From NCBI GenBank assembly GCA_963732585.1, contig CAVSZY010000002.1, forward strand, positions 62,001 through 126,000: a DNA stretch of 64,000 bases. The letters are read 5' to 3'. Made by a program: the position numbers and the translations under genes. Source of the stretch: WLMZ01 sp963732585 (GTDB lineage: Bacteria > Actinomycetota > Acidimicrobiia > Acidimicrobiales > Ilumatobacteraceae). The notes beneath the pieces are model-generated. The model was given only the letters and a program-made list of their open reading frames with translations. It searched no databases and was not told the DNA's origin. This document shows positions 9,154 through 18,915 of the stretch, piece by piece; position 1 is the stretch's first letter; each line of letters opens with the position of its first letter.

Positions 9154-10083
9154 ATGACCACACACTCGACAGCCGCTACTGCTACCGCTACCGCTACCGC
9201 TACCGCTACCGCCACAGGCACGGGCCGACGCCCGGTTGCTGGCGTCTATTCCGCCAACGGATTCCATTGGGTGGGCGACGGGTTCCATGTCACCCAGGTT
9301 TTTCCTGGCGCCCACAACCTCGGCGAGCGCATCAGCCCATTTCTGTTGATGGACTATCACGCCCCCTATCGCTATGCGCCAACCGATACGCCACGCGGGG
9401 TTGGCGTGCATCCCCACCGCGGCTTCGAGACGGTGTCGCTGGCCTTCGAGGGTGCCCTCGCCCACCACGACTCAACAGGTGCTGGCGGGGTAATCCGCGC
9501 CGGCGATGTGCAATGGATGACCGCCGCGTCCGGCATCTTGCACAAGGAGTATCACGAAGCCGAATGGGCCCGAACCGGTGGCCAGATGCACATGATGCAG
9601 CTGTGGGTCAACCTCCCCGCGGCTCACAAGATGGACCCGCCCGGCTATCAAGCCCTCACCGCTGCCGACATGGGCAGCGTGGCACTCGACGGCGGCGTCG
9701 TCACGGTCATCGCTGGTTCGTATCGTGGCGTCTCCGGCCCGGCGCGCACCCATAGTCCAATCAACCTGTGGCGAGTTCGCCTCGACCCAGGTGCCTCGAT
9801 GGACGCCGAGTTCGTGGCAACGGACAATGCCTCGGTATTCGTCATGGAGGGTGCCCTCGACGCCAACGGCGTCGCTGTCGCCGAGCATCAACTCGTGCTC
9901 TTCGACAATCGGGGATCCGATATCCACCTCTCCACCGAGACCGGCGCCCACTTCCTGGTGCTCGCCGGAACACCTCTCGGCGAGCCAGTGGTGGCCAACG
10001 GGCCGTTCGTGATGAACACCCGCCAGCAGATCATCGAGGCATACGCCGATTTCAACAACGGTCGTTTCGGGCACCTCGACTAA
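9154..10083 (+). CDS. pirin family protein
   Basis: A 309-residue bicupin with the pirin signature GVGVHPHRGFETVSLAFEG, whose histidines bind the metal, and HKEYHEAEW in the next strand. Pirins act as quercetinase-like dioxygenases or redox-sensing regulators; the role here is unknown. Residues 5-22 are an alternating Ala-Thr tract encoded by a hexanucleotide repeat and probably disordered. The start at 9154 precedes this tract; no better start is seen. The 16-bp region before it includes CAACTATGTTG, a small palindrome that may be part of the promoter. Confidence 0.85.
   Translation: MTTHSTAATATATATATATATGTGRRPVAGVYSANGFHWVGDGFHVTQVFPGAHNLGERISPFLLMDYHAPYRYAPTDTPRGVGVHPHRGFETVSLAFEGALAHHDSTGAGGVIRAGDVQWMTAASGILHKEYHEAEWARTGGQMHMMQLWVNLPAAHKMDPPGYQALTAADMGSVALDGGVVTVIAGSYRGVSGPARTHSPINLWRVRLDPGASMDAEFVATDNASVFVMEGALDANGVAVAEHQLVLFDNRGSDIHLSTETGAHFLVLAGTPLGEPVVANGPFVMNTRQQIIEAYADFNNGRFGHLD
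9175..9210 (+). repeat. hexanucleotide microsatellite (GCTACY)6
   Basis: Six tandem copies of GCTACC (the first GCTACT) inside the pirin 5' end, encoding alternating Ala-Thr. A hexamer repeat changes copy number without breaking the frame. Two other in-frame hexamer tracts occur in this window (41556 and 45643). Confidence 0.9.
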
Positions 10084-10164
10084 ACCCTTCGCCGTGTGCT
10101 GAGACCCCACATCGCAAAATTTGATAGAACCGGTCTGAGCGAACCCGACGAAGGAAGCGACCGC

Positions 10165-11361
10165 ATGACTGTGTCCGATGCCCCGGTGTATTACGACCCC
10201 TACGACATCGCCATCAACGCCGACCCGTACCCGGTGTATCACCGCCTCCAAGAGGAGGCGCCTATCTACTACAACGAGCGTCACGATTTCTGGGTGCTGT
10301 CGCGCCATACCGATGTCGAAAAGGCGCTGCTCGAGTGGCAGACGTTCTCCAGTTCACGCTCCGACATCCTCGACATCATCAAGGCCAACATTCAGCTCCC
10401 GGGAGGGGTGCTGTTGTTCGAGGACCCACCTGAGCACACGATTCTGCGCGGCGTGATGTCGCGGGTCTTCACCCCTCGCCGGGTCGCCAAGCTCGAGGAT
10501 CAGATCCGCGAATTCGCCGGCCGGTGCCTCGATCCGCTGGTCGGTTCCCGCGGCTTCGACGTCATCACCGAGTTCGGTGCGATGTTGCCGATGCGGGTGA
10601 TCGGGATGTTGCTCGGTATTCCCGAGGACGACCAGATTGCCATCCGCCAACAGACGGACGACAACCTGCGCACCAAGCCTGGCGAGGCCATGGAGGTCTC
10701 CCAGGAATCGGTGGCCAATGGTGACGTGTTCAACGACTACATCGACTGGCGGCTGAAGAACCCGTCCGACGACGTGATGACGATGCTGCTCACCGCCGAG
10801 TACACCGACGCCAACGGCGAGAACAGACGCCTGACCCGCGATGAGATTCTGGTGTACTGCGCAGTGCTCGCTGGCGCTGGTAACGAGACCACCGGTCGGC
10901 TGATTGGTTGGCTGACCAAGCTGCTCGCCGAACACCCCGATCAGCGTGCCCAGGTGCATGCCGATCGATCGCTGCTCCCAAAGGTGATCGACGAAGCGTT
11001 GCGTTTCGAACCAACGGGGCACGCTACGGCGCGCTGGGTGATGCACGACGTCGAGTATCACGGCGTTACCGTGCCCAAGGACAGCGCGATCTTGTTGCAG
11101 ATCGGGGCCGCCAACCGCGATCCGCGCCGATACAGCAACCCCGATGTCTTCGACATCAACCGAGCCGATGGTGGACACTTGACGTTCGGCTACGGCCTGC
11201 ATTTCTGCCTCGGTGCCAGCCTGGCGCGCATCGAGGGTCGTGTCGCGCTCGACGAGATGCTCAACCGATTCCCGGAATGGGACGTCGACATGAGCGGCGC
11301 CAGCCTTGCTCCGACGAGCACCGTGCGCGGCTGGGAGCGGCTTCCGGTTCTCCTCCCCTAG
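10165..11361 (+). CDS. cytochrome P450
   Basis: A 398-residue soluble bacterial P450. The I-helix oxygen-activation motif reads AGAGNETTGR, the K-helix ExxR is in EALRFEP, and the heme-binding loop FGYGLHFCLGAS places the iron-ligand cysteine at residue 348. It hydroxylates an unknown, probably hydrophobic substrate and needs a ferredoxin and reductase, neither of which is adjacent. The ATG at 10165 has AAGGAAG 7 bases upstream. aroE follows after 68 bp on the same strand. Confidence 0.88.
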   Translation: MTVSDAPVYYDPYDIAINADPYPVYHRLQEEAPIYYNERHDFWVLSRHTDVEKALLEWQTFSSSRSDILDIIKANIQLPGGVLLFEDPPEHTILRGVMSRVFTPRRVAKLEDQIREFAGRCLDPLVGSRGFDVITEFGAMLPMRVIGMLLGIPEDDQIAIRQQTDDNLRTKPGEAMEVSQESVANGDVFNDYIDWRLKNPSDDVMTMLLTAEYTDANGENRRLTRDEILVYCAVLAGAGNETTGRLIGWLTKLLAEHPDQRAQVHADRSLLPKVIDEALRFEPTGHATARWVMHDVEYHGVTVPKDSAILLQIGAANRDPRRYSNPDVFDINRADGGHLTFGYGLHFCLGASLARIEGRVALDEMLNRFPEWDVDMSGASLAPTSTVRGWERLPVLLP

Positions 11362-11429
11362 GCATTATCCGCGGTGAGAATGGTCGCCGACGCGGCAGCG
11401 GTGCGGCAAGCCGCTACCTTGAACGACCG

Positions 11430-12257
11430 ATGACCTCCGCCAAATACGCGGTGATCGGACACCCGATCAGCCACTCGAAATCGCCGCTCATCCACACGAT
11501 GTTTGCGGCTGCCAACGGCCAATCCATGGAATACACAGCGATCGAAGCCCCGTTGGACGGCTTCGAGGAGACCGTGCGGGCCTTTCGCGCCATAGGCGGG
11601 CAGGGAATGAATGTCACGGTGCCATTCAAGGTGCAGGCGGTCGACCTCTGCAGTGTTTTGACGGAGCGGGCGAAATTGGCCGGCGCAGTCAACACACTGA
11701 CCTTCGATGGCGACGATTGCATCGCTGGAGACAATTTCGACGGCATCGGCCTTGTGGCCGACTTGGAAGTAAATTTGGGCGCCTCGATGCGCGACAAACG
11801 GGTGCTATTGCTCGGCGCTGGCGGGTCCGTCCGCGGCGCGCTGCTGCCGTTCATTGCCCGAGGCCCCGAGGAGTTGGTCATCGCCAACCGCTCAGCGGAA
11901 AAAGCTGCGCTACTCGTCGCGGGCATCGACGCACCTGCGCATGTGCGCGGCGGCGGCTACGACGACATTGGCGCAGAGCCTTTCGACATCGTCATCAATG
12001 CCACCTCCGCAAGCTTGAATGGCGAACTTCCCCCCATCACCGCCAGGGTGTTCGCCCCAGACTGCCTCGCCTACGATCTGCTTTACGGTCGGGGGCTGAC
12101 GCCGTTCTTGCGACTCGCCGAGCAGGCCGGAGTTCGTCGGTTAGCCGATGGTGTCGGCATGCTCGTTGAACAGGCCGCGGAAGCATTCGCCCTGTGGCGC
12201 GGTGTGCGGCCCGCCACCCGCTCCGTTATCGACGCCCTCACCGTCCCCCTCGTCTAG
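11430..12257 (+). CDS. aroE: shikimate dehydrogenase
   Basis: A 275-residue AroE. The substrate-binding SHSKSP motif is near the N-terminus, followed by NVTVPFK with the catalytic lysine, GAVNTL, and the NADP-binding GAGGSVRGA with NRS after the second strand. It reduces 3-dehydroshikimate to shikimate in aromatic amino acid synthesis. AroE-like paralogues can act on quinate or aminoshikimate, so a secondary role is possible, because the neighbours are catabolic rather than shikimate-pathway genes. It ends convergent with the Lrp gene, across about 140 bp in which I see no gene. Confidence 0.85.
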   Translation: MTSAKYAVIGHPISHSKSPLIHTMFAAANGQSMEYTAIEAPLDGFEETVRAFRAIGGQGMNVTVPFKVQAVDLCSVLTERAKLAGAVNTLTFDGDDCIAGDNFDGIGLVADLEVNLGASMRDKRVLLLGAGGSVRGALLPFIARGPEELVIANRSAEKAALLVAGIDAPAHVRGGGYDDIGAEPFDIVINATSASLNGELPPITARVFAPDCLAYDLLYGRGLTPFLRLAEQAGVRRLADGVGMLVEQAAEAFALWRGVRPATRSVIDALTVPLV

Positions 12258-12396
12258 CCGACGCTGCCGCCATCGACGAAATCCCGAAGGACGACCGCAA
12301 CGTCGTGCTCACCGGCTTTATGGTCCGCGGCGACGTATCTGGAACCGATCGTGGCCGACCGGTCGATCCGAATGAACTGCGTCCACTGGCCAGGCC

Positions 12397-12855
12397 TCAG
12401 GGCCGCGGCAAGGCGGTGGTGTGATCGCGAAGCACGCGCATGGGAATGTGCGACTCGATTTGGGCAATCTCACGGAGCTGGGCCAGGTCGGTTTGGTAGA
12501 GGTTCTCGTAGCTGGCCAAGTCGCGGGTTTCCACCGTGATGATGTAGTCCGGTCGCCCGAACATGCGCCGCACATCGACCACGCCCTGCATCTCGAGAAC
12601 CAGTGCTTCGAAGCGGGTGACGGAATCTGGGGCGTTCGAGGTGAGGTCGGCGAACAGGGTGACGCTGAGGCCGCGGCCCAAACTGTCGGCATCGACGATG
12701 GCTGCGAAGCGTCGAATGGTGCCGTTCTCGACCAGCCGTTTGACGCGCTGCAGGCACGGCGACGGGCTAAGGCCCACCCGGTCGGCCAGTTCCTGATTGG
12801 ACAGTCGCCCATCGCGCTGCAGCTCTTCAAGAATGTGTCGGTCTAGCTCATCCAC
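12397..12855 (-). CDS. Lrp/AsnC family transcriptional regulator
   Basis: A 152-residue Lrp-type protein. An N-terminal winged helix (DELDRHILEELQRDGRLS, then RVGLSPSPCLQRVKRL) is followed by a RAM effector domain (VVDVRRMFGRPDYIITVE). These proteins sense amino acids and form octamers on DNA. The GTG at 12855 matches the usual family start; an in-frame ATG at 12948 would add 31 unlike residues. It is divergent from the SDR / leucine-dehydrogenase / cobalamin-protein operon and is the likely regulator of that operon. Confidence 0.85.
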   Translation of the reverse strand: MDELDRHILEELQRDGRLSNQELADRVGLSPSPCLQRVKRLVENGTIRRFAAIVDADSLGRGLSVTLFADLTSNAPDSVTRFEALVLEMQGVVDVRRMFGRPDYIITVETRDLASYENLYQTDLAQLREIAQIESHIPMRVLRDHTTALPRP

Positions 12856-13003
12856 AGCAGATGATGCTATCGATCGAACAATCCTCGGAATCTGATGCTG
12901 CCCGACAGTCAGAATCGACCGAGATTCGACATCGCGCGCTGTCCTCATTTTCGTACGCTAAGCAGATGGTCGCACCACCACCACGCCCGAGGAGACAATC
13001 AAT

Positions 13004-13774
13004 ATGAGCAAGCTGTTCGATCTGACCGACAAGATCTGCATTGTCACCGGCTCTGGCCGCGGCCTGGGCAAGGCCATCGCCATCGGCATGGCCGAGCACG
13101 GAGCCACGGTGGTCGTCTGCTCGCGCACGCTCACCGAGGCCGAGGCCACAGCGGCCGAGATCGTCGCTGAGGGCGGTAATGCCATCGGGCTGCGCGTCGA
13201 CACCTCCGACCGGGCCAGCGTTCAACAGCTTGTCGACGACACGGTGGCGACCTACGGGCGCCTCGACGTGCTGATCAACAACGCCGGTATCGACATCATC
13301 GAACCGGCCGAAGAGGTCACCGACGAGGCCTGGGACCAGGTGGTCGACATCAATCTCAAAGGCTATTTCTTCTGTTCGCAGATCGCCGCCCGCCAGATGT
13401 TCGCCCAGGGCACGGGCGGTTCGATCGCCAACAATTCCTCCATTGCGGGAGAGGTCGGCATCAAGGGCCTCACCGCGTACGCCGCGGCCAAGGGCGGCGT
13501 CAACCAGATGACCAAGACGATGGCCGTCGAATGGGCAGACCGGGGCATTCGGGTCAACGCCTTCTCCCCCGGCTATTTCGAAAACATCATGTCCGGAGCC
13601 ACGGACGAACACGCCCGGCCGGAGAAGCGAGCCCAGGTGTTGCAATTCACCCCGATGGGCCGGCGCGGATTACCCCGCGAACTCGTCGGTCCGGTCGTCT
13701 TTCTGGCCTCCGATGCGTCGAGCTACGTGACCGGAGCGATCTTGCTCATCGACGGCGGCTACACGGCGGCCTGA
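13004..13774 (+). CDS. SDR oxidoreductase (3-ketoacyl reductase-like)
   Basis: A 256-residue classical SDR with GSGRGLG, NNAG, the NSSIAG active-site strand, YAAAK and the C-terminal TGAILLIDGGY. Gluconate 5-dehydrogenase-like and 3-oxoacyl reductase-like members share this pattern. It is the first gene of a run with the leucine-dehydrogenase-type enzyme (28 bp downstream) and the cobalamin protein, so its substrate may be a product of amino-acid conversion. That link is inference from position. Confidence 0.85.
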   Translation: MSKLFDLTDKICIVTGSGRGLGKAIAIGMAEHGATVVVCSRTLTEAEATAAEIVAEGGNAIGLRVDTSDRASVQQLVDDTVATYGRLDVLINNAGIDIIEPAEEVTDEAWDQVVDINLKGYFFCSQIAARQMFAQGTGGSIANNSSIAGEVGIKGLTAYAAAKGGVNQMTKTMAVEWADRGIRVNAFSPGYFENIMSGATDEHARPEKRAQVLQFTPMGRRGLPRELVGPVVFLASDASSYVTGAILLIDGGYTAA

Positions 13775-13802
13775 GCCGCCCTCACTCTGACAGGACTCAA
13801 CC

Positions 13803-14900
13803 ATGGACGCACGAATTCTCGACTACATGCAGACCCACCGCTTCAAGAAGGTGGTGATCTGCAACGACACCGATACCGGCCTGCGGGCGGTGATCGCCAT
13901 TCACTCCACAGCGCTCGGCCCGGCCACGGGCGGGTTGCGGATGTGGACCTATGCCCGCGAGGAGGACGCGATCTTCGACGCGATGCGTCTGGCCCGCGGC
14001 ATGACCTACAAGTACGCTGCCGCCGGGGTCGACCTCGGTGGTGGCAAAGCGGTGATTATCGGCGATCCGAAGACGCAGAAAACCGAGGCGCTGATGCGCG
14101 CCATGGGTCGTTTCATCGATCAGCTCGGCGGCGAATATATGACCGGTGAAGATGTCGGCACGACGCTCGACGACATGCAGTTGCTGCACAGCGAAACAGA
14201 CCACGTCGTCACCTTGCCGGTGCATGCCGGTGGGGCAGGCGACATCTCTCCAGCCACCGCACTGAGCTCGTTGTTGGCCACAAAGGCGTGCGCGTTACGG
14301 GTGTGGGGCGACGATTCGTTGAAGGGTCGCAGCGTTGCTCTGCAGGGCCTCGGCGTGTGCGGCTCCAAGGCGCTGCGTTTGATCGCCGACGAAGGGGCAC
14401 GGATCACCGTCACCGATGTCGATCCCGACAAGGTGGCCGCAGCGGTTGCAGAGTTCGGCGTCGAGGCCTGCGCCCCGGCTGAGATCTACGACGTCGATGC
14501 CGACATTTTCGCCCCCTACGCGCTCGGAGCCGTGATCAACGACGAGACGATCGCTCGCTTGCGGGGCAAGATCGTCGCTGGCTCGGCCAACAACATCCTG
14601 GCCGAAGACCGCCACGGTGACGAATTGCAGGCGCGGGGCATCACCTACGCGGTCGATTACATCGCCAACTCGGGTGGCACGATCTTCGACACCGACCGGT
14701 TCCGCAAAGGAGGCTTTCAGCCCGAACGCGCCTGGGCCAACGTCCGACGGGTGTATGACCGCACGCTCGAAGTGTTCGCCATCGCCGACCGCGACGGCGT
14801 GCCCTACTACCGGGCCGCCGACCGAATCGCCGAGGCCCGGATCGAGGCGATCAACAAGGTGCGACTGCTCGACACCAACTTTCGCGCCGTGAACCGCTGA
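13803..14900 (+). CDS. leucine/valine dehydrogenase-type amino acid dehydrogenase
   Basis: A 365-residue Glu/Leu/Phe/Val dehydrogenase. GGLRMWTYAREEDA and RGMTYKYAAAGVDLGGGKAV match leucine dehydrogenase, with conserved lysines at 70 and 82 corresponding to its substrate-binding and catalytic lysines. The NAD-binding half has ALQGLGVCGSKALR. It would reversibly deaminate a branched-chain or similar amino acid to a 2-oxo acid. It sits directly upstream of a cobalamin-binding mutase-like gene (27 bp), and the Lrp gene is divergent, which together suggest an amino-acid interconversion pathway. Confidence 0.85.
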   Translation: MDARILDYMQTHRFKKVVICNDTDTGLRAVIAIHSTALGPATGGLRMWTYAREEDAIFDAMRLARGMTYKYAAAGVDLGGGKAVIIGDPKTQKTEALMRAMGRFIDQLGGEYMTGEDVGTTLDDMQLLHSETDHVVTLPVHAGGAGDISPATALSSLLATKACALRVWGDDSLKGRSVALQGLGVCGSKALRLIADEGARITVTDVDPDKVAAAVAEFGVEACAPAEIYDVDADIFAPYALGAVINDETIARLRGKIVAGSANNILAEDRHGDELQARGITYAVDYIANSGGTIFDTDRFRKGGFQPERAWANVRRVYDRTLEVFAIADRDGVPYYRAADRIAEARIEAINKVRLLDTNFRAVNR

Positions 14901-14927
14901 GTCCGTGACGTCAACGATGGAGATGGC

Positions 14928-16601
14928 ATGAGGCCCGCCGCCCAGTTACTCGCCGAGGGTGCCGCCGCCGCGCCCACGCACATTCCGGTCACCGCCTTCC
15001 TACGCTCCCAGGGCGCAACGTCAGAGGTCGACTACAAGCGGCGGTGTCGTAACGAAGGCCGCGTCATGTATCACATGCACGTCGGGCTCTCCACGTGGGA
15101 GGCCACCGAGGAGGCGCTGCGCACGGTGCATGCCGCGCTCGGCGTGGAGGGTCATCATGTCGACCGCTTCGGACTGGCTTTCGACCGGGCGATGGGCGTG
15201 CCGGAGGCGGAGCGGCACATGACGATGAAGGAGACGGGGCCGCGGATCGACGCCGCTCAATGGGACCGCTTGGCGCAGGCAGTTCCGATCCAGCCACATG
15301 TCGGCGACTACATGATCGGGCTGCCCGCTGGGTTCGACAACGCTCGCCGGGCGCTCGCCGCGGGCATCACCACGATCGGCAATGTCAGCCAGTACTCCTC
15401 GTACGACATCGTCGGCGGCGGAGACGACATCCAGATCACGGAAGCGACCGTCAAGGCCTTGGCCGCTCTGGCCGCGGTGCGCGATCGGGGCGGGTTGGCG
15501 CATTCCAATCTGGAGGACGGCACGGGCACGCAGGCCGCGCACTTCGGTTCGTATGTCGGTTGGGCGGCGATCGAGATGTACGTCGTCGAGAACCTGATCG
15601 GGGCGCGTTTAGCGCACTGCTACGGCAACACGATCCGCAACCCGGAGCATCGGGCGATCGTCCATTTTGCCCTCGATGATCTGCGTGGGGGCGATTCGAT
15701 CGGGTCGATGGTCTATGGCAATACCGTCGATCAGCGGCCTGGCAAGACGTCTCGAAATTTGGCGACCACGAGTGCTCAGCTGCTGTGCGACATCGCCCTG
15801 CAGCTGCGTCGGCCGACCGGACATGCGATCAATCCAGTGCCGCTGACCGAGGCCGAGCGGATTCCAAGTGCGGCCGAGATCGTCGAGGTCCACCTGCTGG
15901 CTCGCGAGCTGGAACGCGAGGTGCGCAAGGCGCCGAATCTGTACGACTGGGAGCGCCTGGAGCGCCTCGGTGCGACGGTGGCCGGGTACGCGCTTGGGTT
16001 CCGCGATCAGGCGCTGCGGGTCTTCGCTGAGGATGGTGTCGATATCTCCGACGCTGCCCAGGTTCTGCTGGCGATGCGCCGCACCACGATGGCTGAACTG
16101 GAAGCACGCGTCGATCTCGCCGCTGCGGATGAGGTCGCCGAACTGGAGCCGTGGAAGGCGCAGAAGGTTCGCGAGTTCGCGGCACGGATCGGGGGCGACC
16201 ACTGCCGGTTGGACGGGATGCGCATCGTCGTCGCCGTGCTCGAAGTGCACGACCTGGTTCGCGATGCGCTGGCCAAGGCACTGCCAAGGTATGGCGCCGA
16301 GGTGATCTTGCTCGGTTCGGCAACCTCGATCGATGGTGTGATGCGCGCCGCAGTCGACGAAGACGCCGACGCCATCGTGCTCGGCACCTACAACGGGAAC
16401 GCGATCGATCTCGGCGAGCGACTCAGTGATGCCGGGCGCGAGATGGGCTGGAACGGCGCGCTGGTGATGGGCGGCATCCTCAACCAGGACACCGGCGAAG
16501 ACCTACCGATCGACGCCCGGCCGCGCCTCAACAACCTCGGTGTGCAGTGTGTGGAGCAGGTCGAGGACCTCGTCGCGCTTCTCGCTGGCCTCAACGCCTG
16601 A
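14928..16601 (+). CDS. cobalamin-binding mutase-like protein
   Basis: A 557-residue protein I recognise only in part. The C-terminal 130 residues (about 430-557) are a Rossmann-like B12-binding domain: GMRIVVAVLEVHDLVRDAL holds the lower-ligand histidine (about residue 441), then AEVILLGSATSIDGVMRAA and ADAIVLGTYNGNAIDLG. The canonical DxHxxG is altered here to ExHxxV. The N-terminal 400 residues look like an alpha/beta barrel, faintly recalling glutamate mutase E chain, so this could be an E/S-type fusion. The pairing with leucine dehydrogenase points to an amino-acid carbon-skeleton rearrangement. Substrate and activity are unknown. Confidence 0.6.
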   Translation: MRPAAQLLAEGAAAAPTHIPVTAFLRSQGATSEVDYKRRCRNEGRVMYHMHVGLSTWEATEEALRTVHAALGVEGHHVDRFGLAFDRAMGVPEAERHMTMKETGPRIDAAQWDRLAQAVPIQPHVGDYMIGLPAGFDNARRALAAGITTIGNVSQYSSYDIVGGGDDIQITEATVKALAALAAVRDRGGLAHSNLEDGTGTQAAHFGSYVGWAAIEMYVVENLIGARLAHCYGNTIRNPEHRAIVHFALDDLRGGDSIGSMVYGNTVDQRPGKTSRNLATTSAQLLCDIALQLRRPTGHAINPVPLTEAERIPSAAEIVEVHLLARELEREVRKAPNLYDWERLERLGATVAGYALGFRDQALRVFAEDGVDISDAAQVLLAMRRTTMAELEARVDLAAADEVAELEPWKAQKVREFAARIGGDHCRLDGMRIVVAVLEVHDLVRDALAKALPRYGAEVILLGSATSIDGVMRAAVDEDADAIVLGTYNGNAIDLGERLSDAGREMGWNGALVMGGILNQDTGEDLPIDARPRLNNLGVQCVEQVEDLVALLAGLNA

Positions 16602-16729
16602 GCCGACCGACGGTCACAATCTTGCGGCCGGCCACGAACTGTTCGATGTGGTCGGCGGCGGATTGCGTGCCGTGTTCCGTGGCGAGATCAGCGCCAAGTC
16701 GCGCGCCACCGTCTCCCAGAGCTAGACGC

Positions 16730-17393
16730 TCAGTTTCCTGGGGTGGGAGCGAAGTGGTAGTGGGTGACCGCAGCGGATTCGACGCGGTCGACGCAGCGAT
16801 AGCGCCCCGCGGTTTCCGGGTCGTCGAGGAGGCGTTCACCAGCGCCGATCAACATCGGCACGACGATCAGGTGCATCTCGTCGACGAGCCCGGCGCGCAG
16901 ATACTGGCGCACGGTGTTCGCTCCGCCAGAGAGTCGCACGTCGCGGCCGCCTGCGCCAGCAAAGGCACGTTCGAGGGCGTTCTCGATGCCATCGGTACAG
17001 AAATGGAAGGTCGTGCCGCCCTCCATCGGAAGTGGCGCCCGAGGATGTTGGGTGAGAACGAAGACGTCGTTGTGATACGGCGGGTTTGGCCCCCACCAAC
17101 CGGTCCATCCGTCGTCGGTCCATGGGCCGCGGGACGGCGCGAACATGTTGCGTCCCATGATCGTCGCCCCAATGTTGCGGTCGGCGTCGACGAGATAGTC
17201 GTCGTCGATCCCCTCTTCGCCGCCATCGAGGCCGAGCATCTTGGCGCCGGTTCCGCGTGGCAAAGAACCAATCTTTGAGCCCCTCAGTGTGATCGCCAAA
17301 CGGTTCCTCGAGGCGTTGGTTTGGCCCGGCGGCAAATCCATCCATCGACATGAACAAGCAGCGCGCAACAAGTTTCTGACCGAGTGAGTTCAT
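16730..17393 (-). pseudogene. dihydrofolate-reductase/RibD C-terminal family protein, frameshifted
   Basis: The N-terminal reading frame from ATG 17393 gives ARCLFMSMDGFAAGPNQRLE, the usual start of this family. After about 45 residues the match continues in the next frame (TGAKMLGLDGGEEG, then TIMGRNMFAP, DVRLSGGANTVRQYL and GLVDEMHLIVVPMLIGAGE) to the stop at 16730. One extra base near 17255-17270 explains this. The intact protein would be about 220 residues with an NADPH-binding fold. Because the nrt genes next door carry many similar single-base insertions, sequencing error is as likely as real decay. Confidence 0.75.
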
Positions 17394-17562
17394 CGGCGAA
17401 GTCTTGCAGGTGGCATCCTCGCCGAGGAACCTGTCGCTGAAGCGCTGCTGCTTGCTTTGTTAGGCGTACACCGGTCAGCAGTTGTCGAGTCGCAGTCGTT
17501 GTGAACAACCACCCAACGAGAATGGTTCGCTCACAGCGGGTTCGCGGCCCGGTGAGTGGTAC

Positions 17563-17589
17563 GTAACCGTCGGTTCGTCTCGCGGAAAC
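17563..17589 (+). promoter_or_regulatory. possible GlnR-type box upstream of nrtA
   Basis: GTAAC, then TTCGT, then GAAAC are each separated by 6 bases. This matches the spacing of actinobacterial GlnR a/b half-sites (GTnAC-n6-GAAAC), although the middle half-site is poor. It lies 34 bp before the nrtA start, where nitrogen control of nitrate assimilation would be expected. Otherwise the 229 bp between the reductase-like pseudogene and nrtA show nothing I can name. Confidence 0.3.
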
Positions 17590-17622
17590 CCAGGCGACGA
17601 TCTCGATCTTTACGGTCGAAGT

Positions 17623-18915
17623 ATGCAGAGACGGACATTCCTCAAATCGCTTGGAGCGGCAGGCATCTCGGGCGCGGTCTTGGCCGCATGCGGGTCAACG
17701 CCGGATTCGCCAAGCGCGGCAAACACCTCCACCGACCCCTCGACGGCCACAGGCCCAGGAACGGCGGCGACCAATACTGGGGCGCTGCGACCGATGAACA
17801 TCGGTTTCATCGCCCTCACCGACGCGGCCTCGATCATCATGGCCAAGGAACTCGGCTACTTCGAAAAGTACGGGATCGACGCCACGGTCACCAAGCAGGC
17901 CAATTGGGCCGCATTGCGCGACGGGCTGCAAACCGGGCAGATCGACGCCGCCCACGCCTTGTACACGCTGCCGTTCTCCGTGGCCACCAAGATCGGCGGC
18001 AACGGCAACACCGACCTGAAGATCGCCATGATCCTGAACAACAACGGTCAGGGGATCACACTCGCCAAGGAATTCGCCGAGGTCGGCTACGGCGACACTC
18101 ACCAAGGCCAAGGCGCTGTTCGCATCGGCGTCAGCACCGGAGCTGGCGATGACCTTCCCCGGCGGCACACACGACCTGTGGCTGCGCTACTGGCTGGCTA
18201 GCCTGCGGCGTCGACGCATCGACGCTAAAGATCGGCCCGGTGCCGCCACCGCAGATGGTGCAGAACATGACCGTCGGCAACGTCAAGGGATACTGCGTCG
18301 GCGAGCCGTGGAACGCCGTGGCCGTCGCCCAAGACATCGGCTTCACCACGCTCGCCACCCAAGATCTGTGGCTCAACCATCCCGAAAAGGCGTTGGTCGC
18401 CAACGAGGCGTTCGCCACTGCGAAGTCCGACGTTCTCGCCGACGCGATGGCTGGCGATCATCGAAGGCCAGCGAGTGGCTCGACGATCCCGGCAAACCGG
18501 TCCACCGCTGCCGACACCCTCGGCATGGAGACAGTACGTCAACGCCAAACCGGACGACATTCGTGGCCGCCTCACCGGCGTCTACGACCTCGGCGCCGGG
18601 CTCGGCACCAAGGACTTCGCTGGCGAATCAGATGCAGTTCTTCCGCGACGGACAGACGAACGCTCCCCGTCGTTCCTACGGCTATTGGGCACTGGCCCAG
18701 TACCTTCGCCTCGGGCTGCTCACCGAGGCGCCCGACTACAAGGCCCTCGTCGACACCATCGTCTTGTCGGATCTGTATTCCAGCGTCGCCACCAAGGCCG
18801 AGCATCGCCGTGCCAGACGACGACATGGCCCCATTCGGGGTTGTGCTTCGACAACGCCACCTTCGACCCAGCGGCCCCCGATGCCGAAGCGGCCCGCGGC
18901 ACGGTGAAGCTGTGA
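17623..18915 (+). pseudogene. nrtA: nitrate ABC transporter substrate-binding lipoprotein (NrtA-like), multiply frameshifted
   Basis: The start is clear: MQRRTFLKSLGAAG (twin-arginine-like) with a lipobox, VLAACGS. The protein then reads NIGFIALTDAASIIMAKELG and continues as a typical NrtA (KYGIDATV, GYCVGEPWNAVAVAQDIGF, QFFRDGQTNAPRRSYGYWAL). The homology steps through the three frames in order. There are about nine single-base insertions (near 18095, 18198, 18452, 18465, 18490, 18530, 18630, 18800 and 18850), always +1, with no base-substitution stop. Repaired, it would be about 425 residues and capture nitrate/nitrite outside the membrane. The stop overlaps the nrtB GTG start. Confidence 0.8.

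Noticed and set aside
12258..12396. Open reverse-strand frame (ADHKAGEHDVAVVLRDFVDG) between aroE and the Lrp gene
   Set aside because: About 44 codons with no start codon and an upstream stop; no recognisable family, so not called as a gene.
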